A stretch of 64,000 bases of DNA. Source: Neodiprion pinetum (Eukaryota; Arthropoda; Insecta; Hymenoptera; Diprionidae). How positions within the stretch are numbered: position 1 is the first letter of the stretch; each line of letters starts with the position of its first letter. The notes below the pieces were generated by a model. The model ran no database searches and was not told the DNA's origin. It saw only the letters and a program-made list of their open reading frames with translations. Position numbers and translations under genes: made by a program. Positions 28,535 to 42,700 of this stretch are shown here, one piece after another. The stretch is from assembly GCF_021155775.2 (NCBI RefSeq), contig NC_060236.1, positions 29,464,238-29,528,237 on the forward strand, written 5' to 3'.

Positions 28535-31500
28535 ATACACGACGCGACGTTGAGTGAAGAAAGAACAAAATGGCGGATTACATTGTACCGTTGGTTGAAG
28601 CGAAGGGAACGCGTTGACATCCAGCGGGGTAGGTAGGTATGCAACGCGACGTGTCGAAGGGAAGGCGGCTAAGGCAGGAACGTAGGCCAAGAGAAAATCC
28701 GCGTTGGTTAGGTGCGCGCGACATATCGACCCGGCTCACCAACCTCAGGCATCGCTCGTGGTTCGTCGCCATTTCCCGCGCGATTCGCCGGCTTGGTTTT
28801 ACCCACCATTTGCCGATACGACAAAGGATGAGACTGCATAATCACTTCGAAATTTGTTCCTTAGTGCAGGAACGAGAAAGACTTAAATTGCACATACGAG
28901 AGAGATTCGACTTGCATGATCGCTCCATGCGATTCATGATGTAGAGGTCATCTCGATCTCCTTGTAGATGGTGGAAATACTTTCTCCACCTCCCTGACAG
29001 CCGTTCAATGACCATACGAGCCTTGAATAATGGTGACGGTGCACGCATATCGCGGTCCGCATGACGCAAGGCTCACGGAACACGGGCTACAAGATGTTAA
29101 CCAGTTCAGATGTTCTGTTCGACGTATATTCAACAAGGGTATCGAGTAGGGATGGAGGAAAAAAGAGACGGAGAGTCGCGCGGGACGAACAGTAAGAGGC
29201 CGGAGAGGGGGGGGGGGGAGAGATTCTAAAAAATTGTGTGCCGCGGTGTTGGTGATGCTCGAAGATTGAACGATGCGGCGGGATACTTTGAGGGGCTAAG
29301 AGGGCGAGCCGTGTAAAAGTGGTAGGGGTGATCAGAGGAAGGAGGAAAGAGGAGGAAAACGGCGGGGGGAGAAGCAGAAGAAGGGAACGTAGAAGGCAGA
29401 GGGAGAAGCTTTTAGCCGGGCGAGATGGTGGCGAGATAACAGCGCGGCGGCCCGAAATGCAGAGCATAGAGTTGCGGAGCTGCGAGCAGAGCTGAAGCCA
29501 TGTGTGGGTGCCTCTCCGCCTGTCCATGATGCTCGTATATACCTTCCTTCCTACCAACCTACCCACCTACCTACCATACCTACCTACCTACATGCCTATA
29601 CCTACTTGCGAGAATTTCACTCGCCCATATGTACAACGGAGCTAGAGTCACATGTAAAACTCTAATCTAGCCATAGCGTCTATGTACAACCACCACGCCA
29701 CATACTTCTGCACCATGCCCATACGCATAGCGCGTTTGTGCGGAGGGATATGGATAGACAGTTTGAGATGCAGATCTGTACAGGCATCACCACACCCTGT
29801 ACCCTGTGGTAGGCTTCGGTGCGTAATATCAGAGAGGCGAAAATGGAAATGAATCTATTTTCCATTGGTTTTCATCTTCTTTTGGTACCGACTTTTCTCA
29901 AGAGGTTCCAATTGGAAACACTATGTGGAAGGAATTGATGGCTAGAATTTCACAGCAATGCCAATCGTCTCCAGATCAGAAGTCACATTATACAAATAGA
30001 CTTTTTTTCCTGTAAACATTATCTTGGGAAGATACGGAAGCTTGGTCATAGTCATGTTTTGCAACTTGTTCTATGGTGACATGAATTTCATAGATACTAT
30101 AACGACCAGTTTGCTCCTGCCACGTTATACGTTACCGATTAATCGTATAATCGAAAGAGTCAGACATTTCCTTCACATCCCGCTGATGGGAACTTGGAAA
30201 GAACTAACCTGCAGCTGAGGAGTAGCGAGAAGATGTTGGACAAGGAACCGAAAAAAGAATAACAACTAACATTGGCTCCCTGAGACAATAATACGTGGAC
30301 ACTGACCAGCTACGAGGACAAAAGTCGTCGTCGTCGTCGCGCTGAGGAACCCGAGCAAATATATATAAAATATGGTCACCGCTGTAAAGTGCAATGCAAA
30401 TTTGTCAAGATTGTCGTATATAAGCAACGTGCGCTGTGTTCTCGTCCCCGCGTTCTTTCCTGGTTCGTCATTTCGTTGTCATCGCGGTTGTCTATTTACC
30501 CGGAACTGAATTATCGGCTGACGAAATCAGATGAAATTTTTCCATCCTGCGTAGGCCGTTTGGGCTCACACGCCCATTCGACAATCGGCCTTGTTTACCG
30601 TGGTACGTACATCCGCCATCGCGTTAATAGTCATCGGTATACCGTATTAGGGATTATAGCCGTAAAACTTCCGTCAGCAGCTACCTGACTGCAGCCCGAT
30701 TTTACGAACCACAACCATCTGAGGAGGTATATCCCCTATACATATAGTGGCGATGCGCGCGGGCGGGCGTCGAGAGTCGTAAAGCCTGGCGCCACGCACA
30801 ACTCAAGAAATCTGTATACAGTGTGAACACAGACGCACACCCACACCCCCCTTACACCGAGACACTTGAAACGATATCGAATGCAACCATGCAGCGGGAT
30901 TCCATAACGATGCTGAACGCAGCGGCATCTTCGTCACGTATTCATACGTATAGAAATGCGGGAGCCTGAGGTGTTCCAATTCTTGAATATCAATGAGAGA
31001 CCGAAACCGTGAACTTCGGGGTCACCTTCGGAGGCCAGCAGCACTCCGTGCAAAGTTTCACGGCTAGTCCACTGTGCGAAGTCCTTCAGGCTTTGAGGGA
31101 ACTAGTCGGTTAATGTCTTCTGGTACCTTATGCCTACCTGCGAGAATCGTCGTGTCGTCATTAATTGACGTCGATGATTGCGCAACGCGGAAATCTTCCA
31201 ATTAAAACATTGCAGGCTTAGTGCTAATTTCTGCTTCCGGGCCACTGGCCAGTGTATGATACAGGAATTTACAACCTCCACTCCAGGGGACAGGATGTAC
31301 AGGTAATACTGAAACCCTCATTAGCGCTGGCTTATCGCATGCCTATTTTTTCCAGAATACCTGCCGTTTACTACGGAGTTATTGTTATTGTTACTACTCC
31401 TATTACAGTCTTTGTTAGAAGTGTACACAGTTGATGAAGTCGAAGTATAGTAGGTATACAGGCTACCTGTGTAACCAAACGGTTGAAAATGATACCACGG

Positions 31501-34500
31501 ACCGAAATTTCTTATCCAGTAAACGACAAAGCAGTTTCATTAATCCTTCATGCAACGATGCTTTCTTCCCAAGAAGGATAAGAAGCACAGGGTTTCTTGT
31601 GTCGCCTTTCGAGTCCTTTGTGATGCATTCTATTGTATCGACGCGTGTCAGTCCACCGATTTGCGCTTTCACGTGGACTCATCTTATGCATGATGGTCGG
31701 TAGGTATAGTTACTCATAGATATATGTATTACACGCGTGCATCCGCGGCTACGCAGTTACGCACTCGAGCGGGAAGTTTCAAAATCAGTGTATTCAGTAT
31801 TTACCTGCATAGTCACTTAACGGTTGCGCATTTAGCGACAGTGTTACAGTACAAGGAACAGGGTCCATGCCTACCTGACATTCTGCCTGTACACCGACAG
31901 GATACGCACTCGCACATTATACTAGCGTAAGCCGCTTTCCTGGACGACATACTAAGGAAATCCCAGCGGTAAGGGTCTTCTGCTCGGCGAGACGGAAGTC
32001 GACCGCGGTAAACAAATGACCGTTGAACAACCACTTCAGCTAGTGTTGGCAGGAATAAAATTGCCACTTGCATCATGCCCCGATGATCACCTCAAGGAGA
32101 GAATGAACAGGATGAAAAGCGCCAAAAACTTGGCCGGATTCACAGCAGCCAAGAGCCATGTTAACCGATGCATGGTTCATGGCCAGGCAGAGCAAGTATC
32201 CGTGCAAAGTTTTGGGATTAGTGTGATTGCACGTCTTCGGCGCTACTTTTCACATCGAGGACACCGCAAGCGAGTCTCGGACTGCTCCTTTTAAAGCCGT
32301 TTCTTTTCCTCTCCTCCCTCTGATCTCTTCACCCCTGACTCGTTTTTATTTTCATTCTTTTTTTTTCAAGCTTTTTTCACGTTCTTTTTTAAGCCTAGTC
32401 TAAGAGGCTGCAGCAGGCTCTGCAGCGAGGAGCCGGAGGAGCCAGCGGAGAAGAGGGCCTCTTAAGCTGCTCAGCGAGTATATAGGAGCGGAAAGCCGAC
32501 AAAGCTATCATCGGGCAGCCGGGCAGATGCTGCCTCGAGTGCCTCGCCATGTGAGACCCCCCTCGAACCCCCACAACCCCTCGGGGAACCTGCGCGCGAT
32601 TCTGGAGACAAAAAATCATGTAGGTACTACCCTGAATACATTCAGCGAATCTATAATCCAGCTACTTCGGTATGCCCGAGGAAGAAGTGACGCTACCTAC
32701 CTTTTTGTTTCAAACTTTCAAACGATTCCTCAGGGCACGGAGCTCGATCTGTTCGCGATTCGTCGATACGCGATATCAAAAATATTCGCCGTGAGGTTAA
32801 CGTAAGGATATTCCAACTGCAGGAGAATCGCCTGGACGTGGACGTGACGTTATGAGAAGAAATAAAGCGTACCTTGATCTCTTAATGCGTTCTTTGTTTC
32901 AACGACTATAGAAAGATGGCTGACTCAGGGACGATTCTAAAATATCGACTGGACTGAAGGTTGAATGATCTTCGTTAAAATCAGTTTTCGAACTAATCAA
33001 AAACGATCAGGTGAGGCCAGAAGCTCATTCTGATCAATTTAAATTGCGAAATCATCAATCAATCTCAGATTTCGAAGCAAAATTCTTTCCCTTCACATTT
33101 TCTACTTCACATTCTTAAGTAAACTCAAGTAAACTTGAGTGATTGAAACTTTGATGAACAAAGATTTCGGATGCTGAATCTTCCCTAGGACCGGAAGGTT
33201 TATGTGACGTTCGTTACTAATGTTGTAGATTGTCTTCGGTGTTGAGTTAAGCCCGAGTACGTGACTCCCTCTTCCTCTGAGTTTATTTCAAATTCTTTTT
33301 ATCCTATTTCTTCTCTAATCCAGTATATGCCTAGTTCGTTTAATCCGATTCTAGAACCGACACGATCCTGACACTTGTTATTTCTGTATGCGCTACCGTG
33401 CTTACCGTTTCTTCTCCTATTTTTTATTTTGCAGACACTTGACACCGTCTGGACGTAGATTTGGGGAATGAAAAAAATTTACGAGTTTTTTGCGTTCCAT
33501 CGAAAACCAGTATCAATAAATCCGACGCGTTTAGTACGGGCTGAATAATCAATATAACGATGATCGTAGCGTGACATTTTAAACGAGATCTTATTGACAT
33601 TGAGTTGAATAACACGTTCCAATAATTATCAGCTTCCATCATTCAATCGTTTACATTGCTGGCTCAGACATGGCCACAGAGAATTTAATGTTCCTTAACT
33701 CGCGCGAAGCTATAATATGGCTACCTGTATTCCGCAAAAAAGTCGAAACTGATAACGGTAACCACACCATTCCATCGACTACGACTCATGCAGAGAGAGA
33801 GAGAAAGAGAGAACCATGTTATGGAGACCAAGGTACGTGCATGCATTGAATGTTAATTACGCGTCTCTTCTCAAATTCTAATTGCTCTTGTACACGAAAG
33901 TCATATAGTCAACATAGATAGGCGAAAATTCGTTATATATTTACATATTTCTATAACATCAGAGCAAAATATCTTCCCGATGGTCTTATAGGCAGTCGAT
34001 TGATCTAACTGGACTCTGCCCGCGTGTGTGAATACGGTAAACACTCGTGTACATAGTATAATCGTCATCATCCTCGTTGCCGATGGGCATGTACCTGCAC
34101 CGCATAATTTAGAAGCTCCGAAGAGACCTATAAGTTTGACTTCGATTGGGTATAATAGAAGAGAATCAACACTATCGCGAAGTACTGATTACCTAGTACA
34201 ACGTGTAGCTGCATACTCACAGCGTAGTGCTGTGGATGTACGTTACAGGGTTGTGAAAATATGAAATTTATTTATCATTCGAACCGGAAGCAGCGTTCCG
34301 TGTTTCGATACGTCAGTTAATCGCTACTACTTTACGATACTCGGAGCATAGAAAAAACGGCATTGACTGATGCAGGAGAAGCCCAAGCGTGCAGGGTTTT
34401 TCCACTGTACGAAGTCCCGGTTCTCCAGCTCCCGTTTTTTCATCCTGGAAGGCGTAAGTCGGAGAATCGTGATTCGGTGTTCAGGTGCGTCAAGAGTCCC

Positions 34501-35707
34501 AGGAAAGCCGAGGCTGAGCCTGGAGCCCAGCCCAAACCTCGACCCAGCCCAACCCCGTGTCGTCCCCGTGGGCGCGGTGCTCCCCGTTCCCCAGGGAGTC
34601 GAGGGGCGCGGGGAGCCCGGCCGGAATACGTAATCGATTAGGGAGTCGGCCATTTTGTTGCTGGATCGGAGAGCTTATCCAATGGGAATCCGAGGAGGCG
34701 TGGAAACAGCCACCCGCGCTGTGTGCGGCTAGTTGCTGAACGCGCCTGAAATCGAGCTGCTCACCGACCCGGAGCCAAGGCTTCTCGTGGGGGAAACCCA
34801 GGTCGTGGGCGGGTAGGCGCCAAACGGTTTCAGTGCCTCGCTGGGCCCCGCGCTGTCAACTTTGTCGGGGCTGACGTGCGTCGAGTTACGCCGGCGGAGA
34901 GACGTAGTCAGCAACTAACGATAAACCGAAATCCAAGGTGCAACGCGAAAAAAGTTCACCACCACCGCCACCACCACCACCTTTCCTTGCCCCAGCTGAC
35001 GCCAGTTTATAAGTTAAAACGCGTGAACGTGAACCTAGATCCGATCATTCCCTCGGCGGTGCAGTACCTGGTATTGATACCTTGTTCAGTAACGGGGTGC
35101 AATTTAACTGCAACGACGGAAGCGAAATAATGAGAAGAAGAAAAAACGTGCACGAGATGTTTCAAGATTTCCTTCAACTACCAAAACCCTGCAGTGCTGT
35201 AATTCGTCATGTTCACTTTGTAATTGTTCAATTTTATAAGGACACATGTAGGAATGTTTTAATTACTGCTGAGTTCTGATGGTGAAGAGTGAAATTTTTA
35301 ACGTATAATTTTATCACAACAATTTGTTACTCAGTGCGGAGATTTTTGTTTACAACTTTTTATCACATACGACTGAAGAGTTCGAATATTATCGACGTAA
35401 TAAGACAGCAGATGCTCGGTACAAGATACAATTGATCATATAGATTATCTTCACACGACTCACCGATTACCGGTGATCAGTTGTTTGGAAATCGAAATTT
35501 AAACACTTTGTTATCAACATCGTCGGCATTATTGCGCCCATCGTGAATTACAAGTGCAGATCAGACAAAGCTGCAGATCTGGATTATCGGAGTAGTGGTG
35601 TTTTAACAGTGACCAAGTACCGTCGAACACCGTTAATTACAAATCAACGATTTAATCATCGGGTGAAGTGCTCAGTGAGAAGCGCAGAAATAGGGGGTCC
35701 CAGCGCT
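28535..35707. other. Upstream flank of islet; 5' UTR and promoter not resolved
   Basis: No gene is supported. It holds a G run near 29209-29218, an ACCT-rich tandem at about 29550-29600 and a GC-rich patch at 34.4-34.9 kb. The last several hundred bases before 35708 probably hold the islet 5' UTR and promoter. I could not fix a transcription start, and any upstream non-coding exons would be in this stretch. Confidence 0.35.
29550..29602. repeat. (ACCT)n-like tandem repeat
   Basis: Imperfect tandem CCTA/ACCT units in non-coding sequence. Confidence 0.6.
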
Positions 35708-35825
35708 ATGCAGAGGGCCAGCATTGGCGGAGGTCCCGGGCCTCTGGGCCTGCAGGGGCCCCCACGGTCCCTAAAAATATCGCCTGTCAAAATTCAAGAT
35801 GAGTCCGGAGACCCTTTGTCCCAAA
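35708..35825 (+). CDS. tup: islet coding exon 1
   Basis: Encodes 39 residues plus the first base of codon 40 (MQRASIGGGP... to GDPLSQ), ending at donor GTACGT. It is Gly/Pro-rich and not conserved with vertebrate ISL1. The phase (1) fits exon 2 exactly, which supports the join across 7.4 kb. The transcribed exon surely starts upstream as 5' UTR. Confidence 0.75.
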
Positions 35826-36710
35826 GTACGTATACCCTTTTCCTTATCCGCATGCAGCACTGTATATATGTATTTAAAAAACATTACGCCCGTCGTATGC
35901 TCTCCGTTTGGTTTGCAAGCAGCTAGACAACTCCACACCATGCATACCTCGAAGTCATTATAGAGTAGCGTATATCAATCGGGTTCTGATCGGTTTTGCA
36001 AACCTGATCGGCGGTCGTTTAATTCACGACCTTGTACTGTAACGATCTCACGCTGGTAGTCGGTTCAACATCCACGACTCTCCATTGGCACAAGGTGGAC
36101 CAGGTAAACCGTCTGCCTGCGTAGAGGAAAAGCTCCATTCCATTATACGAAATTCACATCAGAATATTCATTACAGCGTTACGTCAGCGATATTCTATAC
36201 CAACGATACGATAATACCGATCAACGTAAAAGGGGAAGCTGAATCGTTCTCAGCAACAATTCATTGGTTCGAAAATAAAATAATCATCAGTCTTGTTGTC
36301 ATCGTTTTCAACGTATGCAGTCGGATACGATCAGAGTATCGTAGGCAAAACTACCCGCCTAGTGAATAGCAGAATTCTCGACAAAGTTCAACTAAAATTC
36401 GGAACGTAATACAAAGGGCTGGCACCACTCACCGCGTGGCATATTACAACTACAATACCCAAGCGATCAGTTTACCACCTTATTATCCCCGATACAGTTG
36501 CGTAAGCCGGTTGTCCCCGAGCGATTATTAACGACGAGGCGTATATAGTAGTTCACAATTATAGAGCGGCGGATCCTCGGGATGAGATCCAAGCACATAG
36601 TTCAGGCGTGGGTGCCCATGCCTCCTAGAAATGCGAACCGATTTAATCAGGCAAAGTGCTACTGAGCAGTAGACTCACAGTTCTGACTCGGTATAAGGTA
36701 CCCTGTACCT

Positions 36711-36741
<31 letters not shown>

Positions 36742-39700
36742 ATACACGCCACATGTATACCTAACTTACGCGTCGAGGGTTGCTCCGCGAATAGTCCGGG
36801 GTGGGTGATTTACTTTTCGGTTCACGGTACGCACACGGCGTCCTGCAGGGGTGACCGAGATGCAACGAAACAACTAGAGTATGATCAGCCGATTAGAGTG
36901 CAGATGTTCTCATCCGAAGATTATCGTCGGAACCGTTTCGTTTCACCCTCCTCTACCTACACCTAAGGGGCACCGATACTGTACCGATACTCGAACTGCA
37001 CTACGTAGCATGCGGATATGCCCGATGTGCATGTCCTCACACTTCTAAGTAGGGTTCGCGAGTCATGCGCCTGCGAATGGGGGGGGGGGGGGGGGGGGGG
37101 AGAGGGACAAACTTGGCGATGTTCGAAGCTTGCAGCAACGGCCACGGGACTTTTACCGAGCCGGCTAGCCGAGGGGAACACAAGTTCCGCCGGGGACCAG
37201 GGTCGCCCTGCAGGGTATAAGGCGGGGGACAGGGTGAGCCTGATTGAATTATCATGAGTGTTTGCGGAGCGGCGGCCTGCAATTGAATTAGGCCTATATT
37301 GCTATCCGGCTGAAGGAAGCCCGCAGCCTCTCTCCCTCTCTCTTTCTCTTTCTCTCTCTCTCTCTCTCGCTCCGTTTTTCCTTTTGGTTTTTTAGCCCCC
37401 GTACACCCGAACATCTTATATCTCTGTACCAGACTTTTCTTTGTCTCACCCCACCTCGCCTAAGCCGAATATCTTCGCTCCATCATTTCTATTAATACCT
37501 GAACACTCTCTCGATGTATATCGGTACGAAGCCCAGATAGATTGTTATTCTATGCGTATGAAGAAAAAAAAAAAAAAGAAGAAAGAGGAAAAAAAATAAA
37601 TAAATTCTTTTGCCTTGGCGTAAAGCACCGCGTAATTTCATCCTCATCGAAATTCGAAAATTTTTCCTTAAACAATGGAGAATTTCAGGCTATAATGTCT
37701 CACGGACGGAAGGCGAAATAGCGACGCTCCGTGTTTCGATGCAATCAGCCGGTCTTATAGGCGCCACCGTAAAAGTATACACGGATTTTTCAACGCTGAC
37801 TGCACGCCAGGTATAGCCTGAGGACTAAGAAGGGTAAGCGCCGTTTCGAGGGTGTCGTAGAAACTTTGGCCTCGAAATTTTTACCGGAAAAAAGGCCTCG
37901 TGTCCGTTTTCGACGCAGGTCAAGCGCCAGTAACCTTAAACCTCAAACCTTAAACCGGGGACCCGGATGTCCGAGGACATTCATTGGACACTCGGTCGGA
38001 TTGAGCCGCCTGCTTTCTGTCACTGTCGACACTTTCCAAAACACCCGAATCGCCTTCAGAGTATAATATTGTGTCATTTTTGATTTTAGACATAAATGAC
38101 AACGGTAATTTAGAGATCTTTGGAATTATATAGTTATGCGAACGCGGGCACGTTCCATATATAATGCGAGAGGAATCGCCCTGCACTTAAACCGTAACTG
38201 TCAACCCAGGGAATCCCCGCGCTAATTGCGGGCTTTAATCCGGTGCACGGTAACGAGGCTCGAACTACTTCCGGACTACGCGGGCTCTTACGGCTTTGCA
38301 AAGCGCCTTCGCTTACTCTTCTTCGACTTTTATCTGATCCGAGAGCATTTACGCGATCCTATCGGGGTTTTTTTGACAAGAAAAAAATGAACCTCCGGCC
38401 TTCAATTATTGCGGTATTTACAAGGTCTCAAAGAGCTGCTGCGAAGAGAAAAAACGAATAATTATACCTGCTATTGTATTGTAAGACGGGCTGACGGTTC
38501 AGGTCTAATCGTTGCCTACCTACCAAAGTCGTCGCGAAAATTATCGCACGTACTGTAGTTGTTTTTTCTTTTTTTTTTTTTTCTTATTTCTTTTTCGGGT
38601 TAGGGTAAAAAAATCGTAGATCGAATCGTCGGATCTAAGTTGAGATAACGCATACAGACGCTAATTGGCGCGGCGAATCCGGAGGATCAGGGTCCGATTT
38701 CGAGGGTCTCCGGAGTTTCTACTAAACTTACCGATTTTCGGGGATCGGAGAAGAGTCCTGCGGCGGTTGATCAGGTGCAGCAGCGGTTTTCGATCGAACC
38801 GTGTATATATCTTTCGGCGTCTCCCGGTGCAGCAGCGTCACCAACACACCGAATGGCCGGTGACCCGGCAGCTCGGACTCGCGCCCGACATTATACAAGT
38901 ATAAAAGATTAAAGCAGAACTGAGTCAAAGGAATTAGAACCTGCTCTTCGGCGACGCTGGGGCGCCGGCAGGACGCCGCCAGGACGCGTAGGAATGCTGG
39001 CCACTGATAAAGACTCGACCAACACCTACATAAATTTAACGGGGATATCTAAAGACAACCTTTGGTTCATTTAAGCGTACATCCTAAATTTAGTACCCAA
39101 CAGAGTATATCTTCTACCCTTCAACCGCGCTCACGTTTTTCTTTTTGTTTCTATTTTTTTTTTTTTTGTTTTTTGTTTTCCTCGTTCTACCAACCCTTAT
39201 TGGTACGTAACATAGGTACATGTACAAGTATGATATACAATGGGTGACATTGTTTATAAGTCGAATCTGCTGGTATTCAAATTTTCGGATTAAAACGTCT
39301 GTGATTCTCAGCAGTTTCACGAACTTGCAGGGTCTGATAAAATTTTTCATATTTTTTTTTTTTCTCTTTTCTCTCTCTGTCTATCTTCACCCCGGCACCA
39401 CCGGGGCTAAGGGCCGAAGATTTTTGGGATATAGATCGTGAGGGAGGGCCGGGGACAGCCGGGTGACCGGATCGGCGCCGAGCCGCGTGTCAGGAATGTC
39501 TGGTTAGCAGTTCACAGACGCCGACTTGGGTGTCCGACGCCGACCGCGTTCGCTCGGTATTTCATTAACACCTCCGCTAATTATTATCCTTTCCTTTTGC
39601 CATCTTCATATTACACTGCACGATCATTTCGATTGCCCCTCCCCCCCGTTCCCTTCCAACCATTCGAACGCAACACAACGTCGCTATACAACAACGACAA

Positions 39701-42700
39701 TTTATCTTAATCTTCAATCGCCTTGTATCCGAGGTTATTACATCCCCTATTAACCGCTGTTCATGATCGTTTCGACGTAAGTCACCGCGCATTTCAGAGG
39801 ATAGCATTTCTTTCAACGAAGTTTATGCTTTAAAAAAAAAATTTGAATAGTCTTTGTTCGTCTAATCACGGAGGAAATAAAAGTGTAGATTTTACTCAAA
39901 ACTGCAGCATATGTGGGTGACATCACGTTTATCGGTAAAATATACCTCGTAAAATGCAGAATTTGCTGTGGAAAATCTACTCTATTTATTGTAAAAAAAA
40001 AGAAAAGCTCTTGACACAGGTATTTTTGACCAAGAACATTAATGCGTACCTTTTTTCGTATAGTTTTGAGTAAAATCTGCTGGTTTTCTTCTCTCAGTGA
40101 TATTCTTAACGTTGTTGTCAAAAAATATAATTTACTTTCGGGTGACTGTTCTATTTTATCCGTGTTCTCAATTTTCTAATTTCTCTGCATGGCAGTGTAA
40201 TATGCACTTTCAACTTGGAGATAAGTAGGTACACAGCTTTGCGTGTGACCAGCGAGAGACTCGGTCTCACTTCTTTTTAACGATATTGCTACTACAATTC
40301 AATGAATACCATTTTCACGTATCGATTCAAAACTCTTTGGTATCTTTTTGAGATTGATATTATAGTCGCTCTCAGGCGATGAACAGATGTTTTCATACGA
40401 AGCCGCATTTTTAGCGATGGTATATCCTGAGTAAACTCTGCAGTTGATGTTTTAATTCTTATTTCGTTTTTTTTTTTTTTAATATGCTTCAATATTTATG
40501 GAACATATTTGCAGGCGTGAAGTTGCTAAAGTAAATTTAAAAACAGAATTTTTTCGGCAGATCTATCTTTCTTCAAAAAACTGAGGGTGACGTACTTACG
40601 TAATAGTTAACACTGCAGTTACGATGAACTCGCAAAAAAATCTTGTTTGATTTATTTGGAAGATAAAATTTTTTATTTGATTCAACCATAATTTATTTAA
40701 ACCCGACACATCAATTCTTCTCGCGCAAGTAAATTTTATCATACGTTTGTATTTGAATAGATGTTTTATTCTACGTCTGGATAAAGATATCTTTTATGCA
40801 TTATACTAATGTTCGAGAGTTGGAAGTTACATTATTATTTACTATGCAAGATTCACGACTGCCATTATATTTCAGAGAGCAGCTCGATTATTACTTTTAT
40901 ATTATACTCAATGATATTTTAAGAAAACTACAGAGTATCGTTAATAAATTCTAAGCCTCCTGTATGTGAGTTACAAGCTTGTAAATTTCATCGAAAATTT
41001 TCTGTTACAAATTTAATCACAAGTATCTTGTGCCAGCATTAGAATTCACTTTACGAATATTTGTTAAACAGTTTTGAAATTTTTTCATCACTACAAATGT
41101 GTAAGTTTGAAACTGATCTGCGGTATTTTATAACAAATATTTGAACCTCGTGAATCCTTTTACACCAAAGCGTTCAACAAATATTCGATTCATCTTGATT
41201 ATTACTTCACTCTGTTTCTGTACTTTTACGTGTCAAGATAGATGGATTTTTCAAAGGATTTATTAGTGATTTACTGTGAAAGCGATTCTTGAAGCTTTTT
41301 TTCGACTGTCATCTCGATTACTACACATATATTCTCGAGAATCAGAAATGCCTGAGAGCTAAATTTCAAAGAAATGTAGAGCAATTCTTCTGACTGAAAT
41401 TCACGCGCGCTTATTTTTTATTATATGTAATAATCATTTGAGGCGATATTTATGTATAGTTGTAATTGTTTTTAACGCCCGTTCATATCATACATTCATT
41501 TATTGTTTTGATTTGATTTTTGTTTTATATCACAACAAATTTCTAACCAAGCGAAATACCATTCATAAATTATACTTGTGCACTGATATTGTTCGATCCA
41601 TTTCAGCACTACTTGCAAATTTTTTCTGACCGAAAATGCGTGGATTAGTATAAAGCAAATACTGCGTGAATTTGATAGTAAATTTCTGGAACGTGCTGGT
41701 ATAGGTACAATTAAATCGTTGTACTCAATTTTTAAAGTGTTATGAGATCGATCCTGAAGACGTTTTTCTCTCGTATATCGGTACACATGCACAGTCAAAG
41801 TAAAACCTGGCAGAAAACGTTTAAGCACAGATCTGATCGTTCGTCAAAAGCATTGGCAATTTGACACAGCGACTCTATAATTACAAAATTCGGGAACAAA
41901 TTGTAAATGTACATCGTTGGCCAATCTGTTAGTGAGTGATCGGTTACAGAATGTCTCTTAACAAATTTCAAAGTTCTTCCTCGAACTACGGAGTTTGTAC
42001 CTCACAACAATCGCTTTTACTTTAACTGCCCGAAGCTATGAGAGCCGGCGTCTCACAAATCCTGACTCTCACCTGATAATACTTGAAAACCCTAAGTAAA
42101 CTGTGCCCCGAAACAAAAAATCTCTCTACGGAAACACCGGTCCCCCCTCTCAAAGTGTCCCCTTTCATAGTCCGGCAAATGGAATAATGATCAATGTTGA
42201 GCCTTACATATATACGTACATATATACGTATGTACTGGGATATGTTTTCGTAGAAATGATTTAACGATATTTTCAAAAGTGCCTTTGTTATACTTTTATG
42301 GTTTAAACTATCTCTAGGAAGCACTATTGAAGACTTTCGATTTATAATTTCCATTATAGATTTCGTCCGCACTATTTATCTCGGCATATTGTTTCACCCT
42401 GAAATCAAAGCGACCTTTAAAACTGTTCTAACGCCAGTAGTGATCAAGTACGGATATAGAGCTAGTAGTCCGGTGTGCGGCTCTTCGCAGGCTTGTATTT
42501 TCGCAATCCACATCTTACAGCGCAGCGTTGAGAAGACGAAGGGCGCATGTGTGCGCGCACGCGCCGCGCGGCTTTCGAATCTGATGGCATTCACGCATAG
42601 ACTCACACTAGCACGCAGACTGTGAGCACAGGCTCGTTCTACGCTGGCGCAGATTTTCTGCCGAAGAGCCTCCGGAGGGTGGAGTTTGAGGCCCATGAGC

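Noticed and set aside
28236..28644. Similar peptides readable on both strands (FINALGFRLTCFRVRNKM-like)
   Set aside because: Explained by the palindromic element; not a conserved protein.
34327..34739. GC-rich open frames just upstream of islet
   Set aside because: Open on both strands and in several frames with arginine/proline bias; more likely promoter-proximal GC-rich DNA.
37018..37414. Glycine-rich or proline-rich open frames
   Set aside because: Produced by the G22 run and the CT tract in islet intron 1.
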